Shown here one piece after another: positions 1 to 8,057 of a stretch of 64,000 nt of DNA; within the stretch, counting starts at the first letter, position 1; each line of letters starts with the position of its first letter. The notes under the pieces are model-generated. The model was given only the letters and a program-made list of their open reading frames with translations. It was not told the DNA's origin and did not search any database. Source of the DNA: Alkalibaculum sporogenes (GTDB lineage Bacteria; Bacillota; Clostridia; Eubacteriales; Alkalibacteraceae); contig NZ_WHNX01000004.1 of NCBI RefSeq assembly GCF_009362815.1, positions 62,001 to 126,000 on the forward strand, written 5' to 3'. Position numbers and translations under genes: made by a program.

Positions 1-2
1 TA

Positions 3-263
3 GACAATATAGATATAAGCGATGGTGCTATATCGTATGAAAGCGTCGCTAAAGTAGTTAATGAAAACATAAGCAAAATGGATTTTACACCAAATGAAAT
101 AGATGAAGATGCAATTCCCTCTACCCTTGGAATTGAAAAGTTTAATTTATTATCTCAATATGAAAAGGAAGACTATTCTATTGAAGAAATATGCACACTT
201 TTAAATATGAATAAAGGGGAGGTATTACTATTAAAAAGTTTATACAAATATTATCAACCATAA
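3..263 (+). CDS. C-terminal part of a DUF6115/SwrB-like protein (5' end outside window)
   Basis: The frame is open from the left edge, so the true start lies outside the window. The visible 86 residues are acidic and end in a small helix-turn-helix-like segment (EEICTLLNMNKGEVLLL). That pattern is typical of the C terminus of DUF6115 proteins, which in Bacillota sit at the end of the fla/che operon; Bacillus SwrB occupies the same position. The two rod genes just downstream agree with that context. What is seen is only the tail, so the family call rests on this motif and on the neighbours. The end overlaps the next small gene by about 34 bases. Confidence 0.5.
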   Translation, partial: DNIDISDGAISYESVAKVVNENISKMDFTPNEIDEDAIPSTLGIEKFNLLSQYEKEDYSIEEICTLLNMNKGEVLLLKSLYKYYQP

Positions 264-424
264 AATGTAATTACTTAGTAGCTTTAGGAACTGGAATACT
301 TATTTCTGCAATACTAATGAACCTGAGTTACTCTTCTAGATCACAACTACATATAGAGACAGAGGCAAGAAAATTAGGGATGGTATATACATCAGAAATA
401 AAGGCGATAACTACCGAGCCATAA
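230..424 (+). CDS. Small single-pass membrane protein with apparent ATT start
   Basis: A 64-residue frame begins just after a very strong ribosome site (AAAGGGGAGG, 213-222). No ATG, GTG or TTG occurs in frame between the upstream in-frame stop (212-214) and the hydrophobic segment; the best-spaced codon is ATT at 230-232, seven bases after GGAGG. The protein has a short basic N terminus (KKFIQ), one membrane helix at about residues 12-30 (YLVALGTGILISAILMNL), and a tail ending ARKLGMVYTSEIKAITTEP. The tail resembles short clostridial MltG/YceG-like proteins found beside flagellar genes, but function is unproven. It lies between the SwrB-like end and flgF, presumably cotranscribed and translationally coupled. 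Confidence 0.55.
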   Translation: MKKFIQILSTIKCNYLVALGTGILISAILMNLSYSSRSQLHIETEARKLGMVYTSEIKAITTEP

Positions 425-436
425 GGAGAGAATACA

Positions 437-1192
437 ATGATTAGAAGCTTATACACTGTTAATCGCAATATGAATATACTTCAAAAGAAACAAGAGAACA
501 ATAGTGCTAATATCGCTAATGTCAATACACCTGGGTATAAATTTCAAGATATTGTTCAAAGTACTCTTGAACCTAGTGTAATGGTCAATTACGCTGGTGG
601 TCGAGAGATGAACCAAAGGAGACAGCTAGGCGACTTTGTATTTGGTAATCAAATTGATGAAGTCTATAGAAATTTTGAACAAGGGAATTTATCTCAGAGT
701 GATAGGGATACAGATTTAGCTATAGTAGGAAATGGTTTTTTTACTGTTGAAATGAACAATGGACAAGTAGCATTTACGAGAAATGGAAACTTCAGAATAA
801 ATGATCAAAATGAGCTTGTAACAATGGAAGGATATCGTGTTATGGGAGTAAATGACAACGGACAGACAAGTTATATTACAGTCAATAATGATAATTTAAA
901 TGTCGATAATACTGGAAGAATTGCAGGGCAAAATTTAAGTATACTAATTTCAGATTTTGCTGACTATACTAATTTAAACAATATCGGTAGCACGTTATTT
1001 ATAAGCGAACAAGGACAAAACATTATACAAGGCGAATTAAGGCAAGGGTATTTAGAAATGTCTAATGTAAAAGTTGCTGATGAGATGGTTAAAATGATTC
1101 AGATATCAAGAGAATTTGAATCAAATCAAAAATTACTACATACTGCAGATTCGACATTAAGTAAAGCAGTCAACGAAATAGGAAGGGTGTAG
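437..1192 (+). CDS. flgF: Flagellar basal-body rod protein, FlgF/FlhO type
   Basis: This 251-aa protein belongs to the flagellar rod/hook family. Near the N terminus it carries the family signature (SANIANVNTPGYK), followed by the central FlgE/F/G-like region (LAIVGNGFFTVE at about 94-105, then FTRNGNFRIN) and the helical C terminus (GYLEMSNVKVADEMVKMI) that packs in the rod. It would assemble as part of the distal rod outside the membrane. The next gene is a second member of the family eight bases downstream, as in the flhO-flhP pair of Bacillus. Which is FlgF and which FlgG is inferred from order. AAGGAGAG at 423-430 supports the start. Confidence 0.85.
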   Translation: MIRSLYTVNRNMNILQKKQENNSANIANVNTPGYKFQDIVQSTLEPSVMVNYAGGREMNQRRQLGDFVFGNQIDEVYRNFEQGNLSQSDRDTDLAIVGNGFFTVEMNNGQVAFTRNGNFRINDQNELVTMEGYRVMGVNDNGQTSYITVNNDNLNVDNTGRIAGQNLSILISDFADYTNLNNIGSTLFISEQGQNIIQGELRQGYLEMSNVKVADEMVKMIQISREFESNQKLLHTADSTLSKAVNEIGRV

Positions 1193-1199
1193 ATACGCT

Positions 1200-1979
1200 A
1201 TGTACAATATACTAAGTATTGGTAAGAGTGGAATGAATGCGACACAAAACAAAATGAATTCTATTTCAGATGATTTAGCAAATGCAAATACTATGGGTTA
1301 CAAAAGTAAGATAGTGAATTTTCAAGAATTACTTGTCAATGAAATGTACGATAACGAAGTGTTAAAATCAAACAATGTAAATGTAGCAGTTATAAATGCA
1401 GGAACTAAAGGAAGTGAAATAACTAATAACTTTAATCAAGGTGGATTAATAACATCTACGGGAGAGTTTCATATGGCAATAGAAGGTAGTGGCTTCTTTG
1501 GTGTTCGTGATGCGGCTGGAAACCTAATGTTGACTAGAAATGGTGGATTTCATCTAAATGAGAATAATACTATTAGCGATGACAGTGGATATCCATTAGA
1601 AGTTGATTTAAACGTTCCTTATCAACAATGGGGAAATAGTAAAGTTGCAATTTCTACAAGTGGTGAAATAACGCAAGAAATGAATGGGGAGACAGTACTA
1701 CTTGGTAGAGTAATATTATACAACCCAGATATTCTAGACTCATTAACTCCATTAGGAGAAGGTAGGTATATACCATCACCTAATGTAGAGCTGTTCAACT
1801 CAATAGACCAACCAAATTTATTTGGCAATATACAACAAAATTATTTAGAGTCTTCAAATGTAGAAATAGTAAAATCTATGGCAGAAATGATTATTACCCA
1901 AAGAGCTTATTCTATGAATGCAAAAACAATACAAAGTACAGATGAAATTATGCAAGTAATTAACAATATAAAACAGTAA
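1200..1979 (+). CDS. flgG: Flagellar basal-body rod protein, FlgG/FlhP type
   Basis: A 259-aa paralogue of the preceding gene. It has the N-terminal rod signature in slightly divergent form (DDLANANTMGYKS), the core motif MAIEGSGFFGVRD with LTRNGGFHLN, and the C-terminal helix YLESSNVEIVKSMAEMIITQRAYSMNAK, which is close to the FlgG consensus. It should polymerise into the distal rod. It is the last gene of the flagellar operon here; a weak hairpin (CTCTTA...TAAGAG, about 1992-2017) before the pyr promoter may end the transcript. Both rod proteins are of normal length for Bacillota. Confidence 0.85.
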   Translation: MYNILSIGKSGMNATQNKMNSISDDLANANTMGYKSKIVNFQELLVNEMYDNEVLKSNNVNVAVINAGTKGSEITNNFNQGGLITSTGEFHMAIEGSGFFGVRDAAGNLMLTRNGGFHLNENNTISDDSGYPLEVDLNVPYQQWGNSKVAISTSGEITQEMNGETVLLGRVILYNPDILDSLTPLGEGRYIPSPNVELFNSIDQPNLFGNIQQNYLESSNVEIVKSMAEMIITQRAYSMNAKTIQSTDEIMQVINNIKQ

Positions 1980-2031
1980 TAAGTAATTTACGCTCTTATA
2001 GATGAGTAGAGTAAGAGTATTTTTACTTTAC

Positions 2032-2060
2032 TTGTATAAGAAAATATAGTAAACTATAAA
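2032..2060 (+). promoter_or_regulatory. Sigma-A-type promoter of the pyrR-uraA operon
   Basis: TTGTAT at 2032-2037 and TATAAA at 2055-2060 are separated by exactly 17 bases and lie just upstream of the PyrR leader. Inferred from the consensus and position. Confidence 0.6.
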
Positions 2061-2069
2061 AAGCAAAAG

Positions 2070-2167
2070 TATCCTTTAAATTTGCCCTGTGAGGCCGGTA
2101 AGGTTATATAATAAGATATTAAATCTGTATTCTTATACTTCTTACCTTAGGTGAGAAGTTTTTTTTT
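2070..2167 (+). promoter_or_regulatory. PyrR-binding transcription attenuator (pyr leader)
   Basis: The leader holds a pyr-type binding loop: TCCTTTAAA at 2072-2080, then CCCTGTGAGGCCGG and TAAGG, which matches the conserved PyrR anti-antiterminator hairpin. It is followed by an intrinsic terminator: a 9-bp stem (CTTCTTACC / GGTGAGAAG, 2138-2158, three-base loop) and a T run at 2159-2167. In known systems PyrR with UMP binds the loop and lets the terminator form; without it the antiterminator forms. The gene immediately downstream is pyrR itself, so this is autoregulation by pyrimidine supply. Confidence 0.88.
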
Positions 2168-2259
2168 GTTAATAATCGAGATTGCTATGTTCAGCCACTA
2201 AGCTATAGTTATGGATTTTTTACAACAGCTTAAGAAATTAACTAAAAAGGGGTGAAGAA

Positions 2260-2802
2260 ATGGAAAAAAGTATCGAACTAATGGATGAGAAAGAAATGAA
2301 AAGAGCGATTTCTAGGGTATCACACGAAATTATTGAAAAGAACAAAGGTGTTAAAGATATATTATTAATTGGTATAAAAACAAGAGGTGTTCCTTTAGCT
2401 CAAAGGATTGCGGATAATATTTATAAATTTGAAGGAGAAAAACCTGCATTAGATGTGCTTGATATAACTTATTATCGCGATGATTTAGAAAAAAAGACTG
2501 AACAACCTCATGTAAATAGCCTAATCAATGTATTTGTCAAGGATAAGATTGTAGTATTAATTGATGATGTAATTTATACAGGTAGAACTTGTAGAGCTGC
2601 CATAAATGCTGTTATGGATTATGGAAGACCGCAAAAAGTTCAATTAGCAGTAATGGTCGATAGGGGGCATAGAGAGTTGCCTATTCGTCCAGATTTTATT
2701 GGGAAAAACTTGCCTACTTCTAAGGATGAAATTATACATGTATTATTAGATGAAACTGATGGAAGAGATCAAGTGATATTAACTAGAGGAGGAAGAAAAT
2801 GA
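2260..2802 (+). CDS. pyrR: Bifunctional pyr operon regulator / uracil phosphoribosyltransferase PyrR
   Basis: 180 aa, the usual PyrR length. The PRPP-binding motif of type I phosphoribosyltransferases is intact ([18 protein letters not shown], about residues 97-114), and the C terminus has the PyrR block [18 protein letters not shown] that separates it from Upp. It binds the pyr mRNA leader in a UMP/UTP-dependent way to cause attenuation, and also makes UMP from uracil and PRPP. It follows its own leader and overlaps uraA by four bases, so the two are coupled: uptake of uracil is controlled by the pyrimidine nucleotide pool. GGGGTGAAG supports the ATG. Confidence 0.95.
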   Translation: MEKSIELMDEKEMKRAISRVSHEIIEKNKGVKDILLIGIKTRGVPLAQRIADNIYKFEGEKPALDVLDITYYRDDLEKKTEQPHVNSLINVFVKDKIVVLIDDVIYTGRTCRAAINAVMDYGRPQKVQLAVMVDRGHRELPIRPDFIGKNLPTSKDEIIHVLLDETDGRDQVILTRGGRK

Positions 2803-4037
2803 ATCAATTAACTAATAGTAAAAAAGCTTTATTAGGTTTTCAACATTTATTAGCTATGTTTGGAGCAACAGTATTAGTACCATTATTAACAGGTTTAGAT
2901 ACTTCAATAGCACTACTGTGTGCTGGCTTAGGTACATTGCTTTTTCATTATATTACAGGTGGAAAAGTTCCCGTTTTTCTAGGATCAAGTTTTGCATTTA
3001 TAGGAGCAATTTCAATGACATTATCACAATATGGGATTGGTGTTGTCAAAGGTGGTATTATAGGTGCAGGTATTGTATATATAATTATGTCAGTAATAAT
3101 TAAAGCATTTGGCCCTGAAAAAGTACGGTCATTTTTCCCTCCTATTGTAACAGGTCCTGTAATAATGGTGATAGGTTTAAGATTAAGTCCAGTTGCGATT
3201 AGTATGGCAGGCTATTCATATGATGCAGCGACAGGAGCTGGTAGTGTAGACACTAATTCAATAATTGTTGCCTCAATTGTTATAATTACAATGATTATTG
3301 TTTCAATATTTGCAAAAGGTTTCTTCAAACTTGTTCCTATTTTAATATCTGTAGTTGTAGGATACATAGCAGCATATGCTATGAACATGGTTGATTTCAG
3401 TGGAGTATCTGGAGCTGGTTGGTTAGGTTTTTCATCCTCTGCATTCGAGCAACTTACTACTATACCCCAGTTTACTTTAGCTGGACTCACAGCAATAGCT
3501 CCAATTGCTATGGTCATATTTATAGAACATTTTGGTGACATTACTACTAATGGTGCAGTTGTAGGAAAAGATTTCTTTAAAGATCCAGGTGTACATAAAA
3601 CAATGCTAGGAGATGGTGTCGCAACGATTATTGCCGGTTTACTAGGTGGACCAGCAAACACTACATATAGTGAAAATACAGGTGTTCTAGCGGTAACAAA
3701 AGTTTATGATACTTCTGTACTTCGTATAGCAGCAGTATTTGCAGTTTGTTTAAGCTTAATAGGTAAATTTGGAGCACTTATAAATTCAATACCTTCAGCC
3801 GTTATGGGTGGAGTTAGTATTATATTATTTGGTATGATAGCTAGTGTTGGCGTAAGAACAATGGTAGATGCAAAGCTAGATTTTGCTCATAGTCGAAATC
3901 TAATTATATCATCACTAGTTTTAGTTACTGGAATAAGTATTGATAACATAATGTTGGGAACCCTATCTATTTCAGGTTTAGCAATATCCGCTTTTATCGG
4001 TGTAGTATTAAATAAGTTATTGCCAAAAGACATTTAG
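2799..4037 (+). CDS. uraA: Uracil permease (NCS2 family)
   Basis: A 412-aa polytopic membrane protein with the nucleobase:cation symporter-2 pattern: N-terminal [18 protein letters not shown], the half-helix region [11 protein letters not shown], and a conserved acidic segment FIEHFGDI followed by [18 protein letters not shown], which is the substrate-binding signature of UraA/PyrP. It imports uracil with protons. The start overlaps the stop of pyrR (ATGA), and transcription is expected to be controlled by the PyrR leader. A strong terminator follows at about 4098. Confidence 0.93.
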   Translation: MNQLTNSKKALLGFQHLLAMFGATVLVPLLTGLDTSIALLCAGLGTLLFHYITGGKVPVFLGSSFAFIGAISMTLSQYGIGVVKGGIIGAGIVYIIMSVIIKAFGPEKVRSFFPPIVTGPVIMVIGLRLSPVAISMAGYSYDAATGAGSVDTNSIIVASIVIITMIIVSIFAKGFFKLVPILISVVVGYIAAYAMNMVDFSGVSGAGWLGFSSSAFEQLTTIPQFTLAGLTAIAPIAMVIFIEHFGDITTNGAVVGKDFFKDPGVHKTMLGDGVATIIAGLLGGPANTTYSENTGVLAVTKVYDTSVLRIAAVFAVCLSLIGKFGALINSIPSAVMGGVSIILFGMIASVGVRTMVDAKLDFAHSRNLIISSLVLVTGISIDNIMLGTLSISGLAISAFIGVVLNKLLPKDI

Positions 4038-4097
4038 AAAGTAGCTTTATTAACATATAATTTATAACCATAATAAATATGATCAGAGAAAAATAAG

Positions 4098-4132
4098 AAA
4101 AACTCCATTTGAGTATAAAATGGAGTTTTTCT
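4098..4132. terminator. Bidirectional intrinsic terminator
   Basis: A perfect 13-bp stem (4098-4110 with 4118-4130, AAAAACTCC...) has a T run on one side and an A run on the other. It can end uraA on the plus strand and the convergent DUF1858 gene on the minus strand. Confidence 0.85.
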
Positions 4133-4154
4133 GTATATATGTTTTGTATTTCTC

Positions 4155-4352
4155 TTAGTCTAATATAGCTTCGTTAAGTGCTTTTAATAAAACCTCTGAA
4201 TCTATACCATGTGCACCAGCACCTTCTTCAATGTTTTCAAATCTTGCAGCCATACAACCAAAACAGTGCATACCGAATTTTTCAAATACTTCAACAGTTT
4301 CAGGAAATTGAGTAACTGCGCTCATTATATCCATGTCTTTCGAAATTTTCAT
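4155..4352 (-). CDS. DUF1858 redox-disulfide domain protein
   Basis: A 65-aa protein of the DUF1858 family (also called hybrid-cluster-associated redox disulfide domain). The hallmark CxxC is present (GMHCFGCMAA), with the typical preceding MDIMSAVTQFPETVEVFEKFG. The start at 4352 is preferred over an upstream in-frame ATG because a strong site (GGAGGTG) lies just before it. Such proteins are presumed thiol-redox or metal carriers in anaerobes; the actual partner is unknown. It stands alone on the minus strand, convergent with uraA. Confidence 0.85.
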   Translation of the reverse strand: MKISKDMDIMSAVTQFPETVEVFEKFGMHCFGCMAARFENIEEGAGAHGIDSEVLLKALNEAILD

Positions 4353-4499
4353 AAAGTTCACCTCCGTCTTTATCATATTACAACACAAGAAATATTTCTA
4401 GATATTTATGTAATATTTTAAGATATTTTTTGATATTTTCTTTCAAATTAAAGTATTTCAATGTATAATAAAAAGAAACACAGTAAGTGGGGTGATGTA

Positions 4500-4766
4500 A
4501 TGGTTTACAAAAAAATTATAATAGGTAATAAATCTGGATTACATGCAAGACCTGCTTCTTTATTTGTTGAGTTAGCAAATAAATTTAAGAGTGAAATTTT
4601 CATTAAGAAAGAAAATACTACAGTGAATGCAAAGAGTATAATGGGTGTAATGACCTTAGGAGTACGCAAAGATACTGAAATTATAATAGAAGCAATTGGT
4701 TCAGATGAAGAAGAAGCCCTAGATGCATTGGTTAAGATAGTAGAAAAAAAATTCAATGAAGAATAA
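4500..4766 (+). CDS. ptsH: HPr family phosphocarrier protein
   Basis: An 88-aa HPr. The active-site His15 is present in SGLHARPAS, and Ser46, the site phosphorylated by HPr kinase for catabolite control, is present in AKSIMGVMTLGV. It therefore has both the PTS phosphotransfer residue and the regulatory serine, unlike Crh, which lacks His15. The start at 4500 is chosen because GGGGTGATG precedes it; an upstream in-frame ATG at 4461 has no ribosome site. It is a single-gene unit ended by a terminator at 4793. No enzyme I gene is adjacent, as is common in Clostridia. Confidence 0.92.
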   Translation: MVYKKIIIGNKSGLHARPASLFVELANKFKSEIFIKKENTTVNAKSIMGVMTLGVRKDTEIIIEAIGSDEEEALDALVKIVEKKFNEE

Positions 4767-4792
4767 TTTCTAAAAATATATTGTAAGTTTAT

Positions 4793-4822
4793 GCTTTTAG
4801 GTTAACCTAAAGGCTTTTTTTT
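4793..4822 (+). terminator. Intrinsic terminator after the HPr gene
   Basis: A GC(T)TTTAGG stem-loop (GCTTTTAGG / CCTAAAGGC) is followed directly by a run of eight T. Confidence 0.85.
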
Positions 4823-4879
4823 ATAAGAACAAGTGTAAACGATGGTCCACCCTAAAAGGAGTTAAGAGTCGTAAAAATT

Positions 4880-5400
4880 GTTCCAAGTAAGCAGTATAAG
4901 ATCCTTCGTCGCGAAGCTCCTCTGGATGACAGGGTTAATATGTGATGTGGCAATATCTTATTTGTTATAAAAGCAGATAACCAAGAGCGGTCGAAGCAAT
5001 CTGCAAAGGATAAAGTAGTCAATAAATACTGCTACTCAAATATGATATAATATTCGAACCAGCAGATTGGCTCGCAGAAATCATAACATATTTCATGCTT
5101 GCATGAAAATATGAGATGAATTCTATGAGCAAGTGCAAACGACTGAGACCGCAAAGCGGTCGAAGCAATCTGCGAAGGATAAAGTAGTCAATAAATATTG
5201 CTACTTCAATATATGATATAATATTCGAACCAGCAGATTGGCTCGCAGAATTCAAGTCATTTCCCGTGCTTGCACGAGAAAATGAGATGAATTCTATGAG
5301 CAAGTGCCAACGACCGAAACCCCAAAGGGGTTGAGGATAATCTGCGAAGGATAAAGTAGTCAATAAATATTGCTACTTCAATATATGATATAATAAATAC
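4880..5400. repeat. Dispersed ~170 bp repeat array (three partial or complete units)
   Basis: No credible gene lies between 4823 and 5436. The anchor GATAAAGTAGTCAATAAATA recurs at 5009, 5178 and 5350 (spacings 169 and 172). Each unit also holds ACCAGCAGATTGGCTCGCAG, a small hairpin (CGTGCTTGCACG) and a GAATTCTATGAGC-AAGTGC segment. The same unit, inverted, occurs twice at 48.2-48.5 kb. The left edge (about 4895-4930) has a different module, GATCCTTCGTCGCGAAG...CTCTGGATGACA, whose reverse complement closes the array at 15.5 kb. Unit length and dispersal suggest a non-coding, possibly mobilised element family; no transposase was seen. Confidence 0.85.
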
Positions 5401-5436
5401 TAATAATAGTTATTTTTAAATACAAGGAGAATAATA

Positions 5437-5607
5437 ATGATAAGTAAAGAAAAATTAGATAGAATTAATTTTCTAGCAAATAAGAAAAAAGAACAAGGGT
5501 TGACTGAGGAAGAACAAAAGGAACAGAAAATACTAAGAGAAGAATACTTGAAAAACTTTCGCAAGTCTTTTAGAAAACAACTAGATGATATAGAATTAGT
5601 AGACTAA
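5437..5607 (+). CDS. UPF0291 (DUF896) small protein
   Basis: A 56-aa protein, highly charged and helical, matching the DUF896/UPF0291 family (Bacillus YnzC type): MISKEKLDRINFLANKKK, then GLTEEEQKEQKILREEYL and a basic FRKSFRKQL segment. Bacillus YnzC is an SOS-linked small protein and no biochemical role is established. AAGGAG seven bases upstream of the ATG supports the start. It directly follows the repeat array, whose last unit ends about 40 bases before it. Confidence 0.88.
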   Translation: MISKEKLDRINFLANKKKEQGLTEEEQKEQKILREEYLKNFRKSFRKQLDDIELVD

Positions 5608-5706
5608 GTGCTAGCCTATGCAGAAGTTTAGAACCAGTAATAGTATAAGGGATGATTTTTGTGTCGTCCCTTTGATACTGTGAATGAAATTATAGGAGGT
5701 TGAAAA

Positions 5707-7134
5707 ATGTCGCAAAATAAAGATTTAGAAAATTTACTAGTCAAAAGATACGACAATGCATGGAGAAGATTACAAGATAACGAGAAAGATTTAGTATTCG
5801 ATTTTGGTGAATCTTACAAGACCTACTTAGATAAATGTAAGACAGAAAGAGAATGTGCACTGTATTCTGTAAAATTAGCTGAAGAAAAGGGTTTTAAATC
5901 TATAGATTATTATATTTACAATGATATCAAAATTAAACATGGAGATAAAATATACGGTATATTTAAAGATAAAACAGTCGTATTATTTGTAATAGGAGAA
6001 GAAGATTTTAACAATGGGATGAATATTATCGGATCTCATGTAGATTGTCCACGTTTAGACTTAAAACAAGCGCCTCTCTATGAAGATACAGAACTAGCAT
6101 TTTTTAAAACTCACTATTATGGAGGTATTAAAAAATACCAGTGGACTACAATACCCCTTGCATTACATGGAGTAGTTGTAAAGCAGGATGGCACAAAGAT
6201 AAATATATGTATTGGAGAATTAGAAAATGAACCAATATTCTTTATTACTGATTTGTTACCCCATTTATCTAAAGAACAACTAGCAAAAAAACTTGATGAT
6301 GCTATTACAGGAGAGAACTTAAATGTTATTGTTGGTAGTATTCCGCTATTAGATGAAGAAATTAAGGATAGTGTAAAGTTAAATATTTTAAAATGGTTAC
6401 ACGAAAAATATGAAATTTCAGAAGAGGATTTAGCTTCTGCTGAATTAGAAATTGTACCAGCTGGTAAAGCTCGTGATGTTGGATTTGATAAAGGTCTAAT
6501 TGGTGCTTATGGTCATGATGATAGAGTTTGTGCATATAGCTCAATAGAAGCATTATTCGATATAAATAAGCCTAAGAAAACTTGTGTTGCAGTCTTAGCA
6601 GATAAAGAGGAAATAGGAAGTGTAGGAAATACTGGTATGACTTCTAAGTACTTTGAAAATGTACTCATGGAAATCATTCATCTTTCAGGAGTAAAGGATC
6701 GAGACCTTGTCATTAGAAGATGTCTTATGAACTCTAAGTTTTTATCAGCAGATGTAAATGCTGCAGTTGATCCAAATTATCCAAACACACATGACAAACT
6801 TAATGCTGCATATGTAGGAAAAGGATTAGTAGTAACTAAATATACTGGTTCTAGAGGTAAGGCTGGAAGTAATGACGCTAATGCAGAATTTATGGCAGAA
6901 GTAAGAAGAATATTTAATGAAAATGATATCTGTTGGCAAATGGGTGAATTGGGTAAAGTAGATGCCGGTGGTGGCGGAACAATAGCCTATATTCCAGCAC
7001 AATATGGTATGGATGTTATAGATGTAGGGATAGCCTTATTAAGCATGCATGCTCCTTATGAGATTGCTAGTAAAGTTGATATTTATATGTCATATAAAGG
7101 ATTTAAAGCTTTTTATAAAAGTGAAAATATGTAA
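5707..7134 (+). CDS. Aminopeptidase, M18 family
   Basis: A 475-aa M18 metallo-aminopeptidase. The two-zinc site is visible: His111 and Asp113 in GSHVDCPRLD, the GHDDRVCAY segment (His270-Asp-Asp), the catalytic Glu pair in DKEEIGSVGNTG, and a C-terminal STHAPYE-like segment (LLSMHAPYE). The length fits the bacterial members. It removes N-terminal residues from peptides in the cytoplasm. It is a single gene with AGGAGG just upstream; coaE follows 26 bases later and may be cotranscribed. Confidence 0.92.
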   Translation: MSQNKDLENLLVKRYDNAWRRLQDNEKDLVFDFGESYKTYLDKCKTERECALYSVKLAEEKGFKSIDYYIYNDIKIKHGDKIYGIFKDKTVVLFVIGEEDFNNGMNIIGSHVDCPRLDLKQAPLYEDTELAFFKTHYYGGIKKYQWTTIPLALHGVVVKQDGTKINICIGELENEPIFFITDLLPHLSKEQLAKKLDDAITGENLNVIVGSIPLLDEEIKDSVKLNILKWLHEKYEISEEDLASAELEIVPAGKARDVGFDKGLIGAYGHDDRVCAYSSIEALFDINKPKKTCVAVLADKEEIGSVGNTGMTSKYFENVLMEIIHLSGVKDRDLVIRRCLMNSKFLSADVNAAVDPNYPNTHDKLNAAYVGKGLVVTKYTGSRGKAGSNDANAEFMAEVRRIFNENDICWQMGELGKVDAGGGGTIAYIPAQYGMDVIDVGIALLSMHAPYEIASKVDIYMSYKGFKAFYKSENM

Positions 7135-7160
7135 TAGTTCAATAGTTTGCGGGGGATATT

Positions 7161-7763
7161 ATGAAAATTTATGGGCTTACAGGTGGTATTGCTACAGGAA
7201 AGAGTACAGTATCTACAATTTTAAATTCTGAACTTCATGTAAAGGTAATAGATGCTGATGTACTTGCTCGTAAGTCTGTTGAACCTGGTAGCATTGGTCT
7301 CGAAAAGATAGTTGGTGAATTTGGACGAGAACTATTACTTCCTGATAAAAGTTTAAATCGTAAAAAACTGGGAGATATTGTTTTTGGAAACCAAGAATTA
7401 ATCAAAGTGTTAAATGGAATTGTTCATCCTGAAGTTGAATTACTATTTGAAGAACAAGTTCAAAAGTATAAAGAAAAAAGATATAGAGCTATCGTATACG
7501 ATTGTCCTCTCTTGATAGAAGAAAAATTAATTCATAAAGTTGATCAAATTATATTAGTGGTTACTAGTGAGAAGCTTCAACTTGAAAGGTTAATGAATAG
7601 AAATAATCTTAGTAGAGAAGAAGCTGTAAAAAGAATATCGGCTCAAATGAAAATGGATGATAAAAGTTCTTTTGCTAATTATATTATATACAACGATGGA
7701 AACTATACAGAACTAAAAAATGCAGTGATTCATTTGTGGGAAGAAATAATTGATAAGAATTAA
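7161..7763 (+). CDS. coaE: Dephospho-CoA kinase
   Basis: 200 aa, standard length. The Walker A motif GLTGGIATGKST is at the N terminus, followed by DADVLARKSVEPG and the lid/base region VVTSEKLQLERLMNRNNLSREEAVKRISAQM, all typical of CoaE. It phosphorylates dephospho-CoA in the last step of coenzyme A synthesis. A GGGGG-containing ribosome site precedes the ATG. The downstream hairpin at 7764-7795 may serve as a weak terminator. Confidence 0.95.
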   Translation: MKIYGLTGGIATGKSTVSTILNSELHVKVIDADVLARKSVEPGSIGLEKIVGEFGRELLLPDKSLNRKKLGDIVFGNQELIKVLNGIVHPEVELLFEEQVQKYKEKRYRAIVYDCPLLIEEKLIHKVDQIILVVTSEKLQLERLMNRNNLSREEAVKRISAQMKMDDKSSFANYIIYNDGNYTELKNAVIHLWEEIIDKN

Positions 7764-7830
7764 TAAAAAAAATAAAAAAAGCTCAAAGAGCTTTATTGAT
7801 TTTTGGTGCGAAGGAGGGGACTCGAAGTCG
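7764..7830 (-). repeat. Degenerate copy of the tRNA-Leu 3' end and its terminator
   Basis: Positions 7804-7826 repeat exactly the 23 bases at 7971-7993, which are the 3' end of the tRNA-Leu gene including CCA. The hairpin plus A/T tract to its left (AGCTCAAAGAGCT) mirrors the terminator hairpin beside the real tRNA (AGCTAAACAGCT). The rest of a tRNA is missing. On the plus strand the hairpin may terminate coaE. This is a partial tandem duplication or an old integration scar. Confidence 0.75.
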
Positions 7831-7930
7831 GCGCCCGACACGTATTATAGTTTTAGAATAGTTCATTAGAATATATTTATTTAGAAGTTTTATATGAGTT
7901 ACTTGAAGGGGTTCTTCGCCCCCTCCTTTG

Positions 7931-7968
7931 CACAAAAAATAAAAAAAAGCTAAACAGCTTTTTATTTT
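7931..7968 (-). terminator. Terminator of tRNA-Leu
   Basis: Read on the minus strand, AAAAAGCTGTTTAGC forms a short stem followed by eight T, immediately after the tRNA 3' end. Confidence 0.7.
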
Positions 7969-7970
7969 TA

Positions 7971-8057
7971 TGGTGCGAAGGAGGGGACTCGAACCCCTAT
8001 GGATAATTATCCACATGCCCCTCAAGCATGCGCGTCTGCCAGTTTCGCCACCCTCGC
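7971..8057 (-). tRNA. tRNA-Leu (anticodon GAG), CCA encoded
   Basis: The minus strand reads GCGAGGG...CCTTCGC as a 7-bp acceptor stem with one G-U pair, an A discriminator and encoded CCA (7971-7973). The anticodon loop is TTGAGGG with GAG, thus leucine, CUC/CUU codons. It has the long class II variable arm (TGGATAATTATCCA) expected of Leu and a standard GGTTCGAGTCC-type T loop. It is solitary. Confidence 0.95.

Noticed and set aside
3212-3661. 149-aa minus-strand frame inside uraA
   Set aside because: Shadow of the NCS2 permease; no ribosome site and biased composition.
5019-5363. 114-aa minus-strand frame
   Set aside because: It lies wholly within the ~170 bp repeat units and translates the same repeat twice; no ribosome site.
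4880-5400. CRISPR array
   Set aside because: Repeat units are ~170 bp, with no short repeat-spacer pattern and no cas genes.
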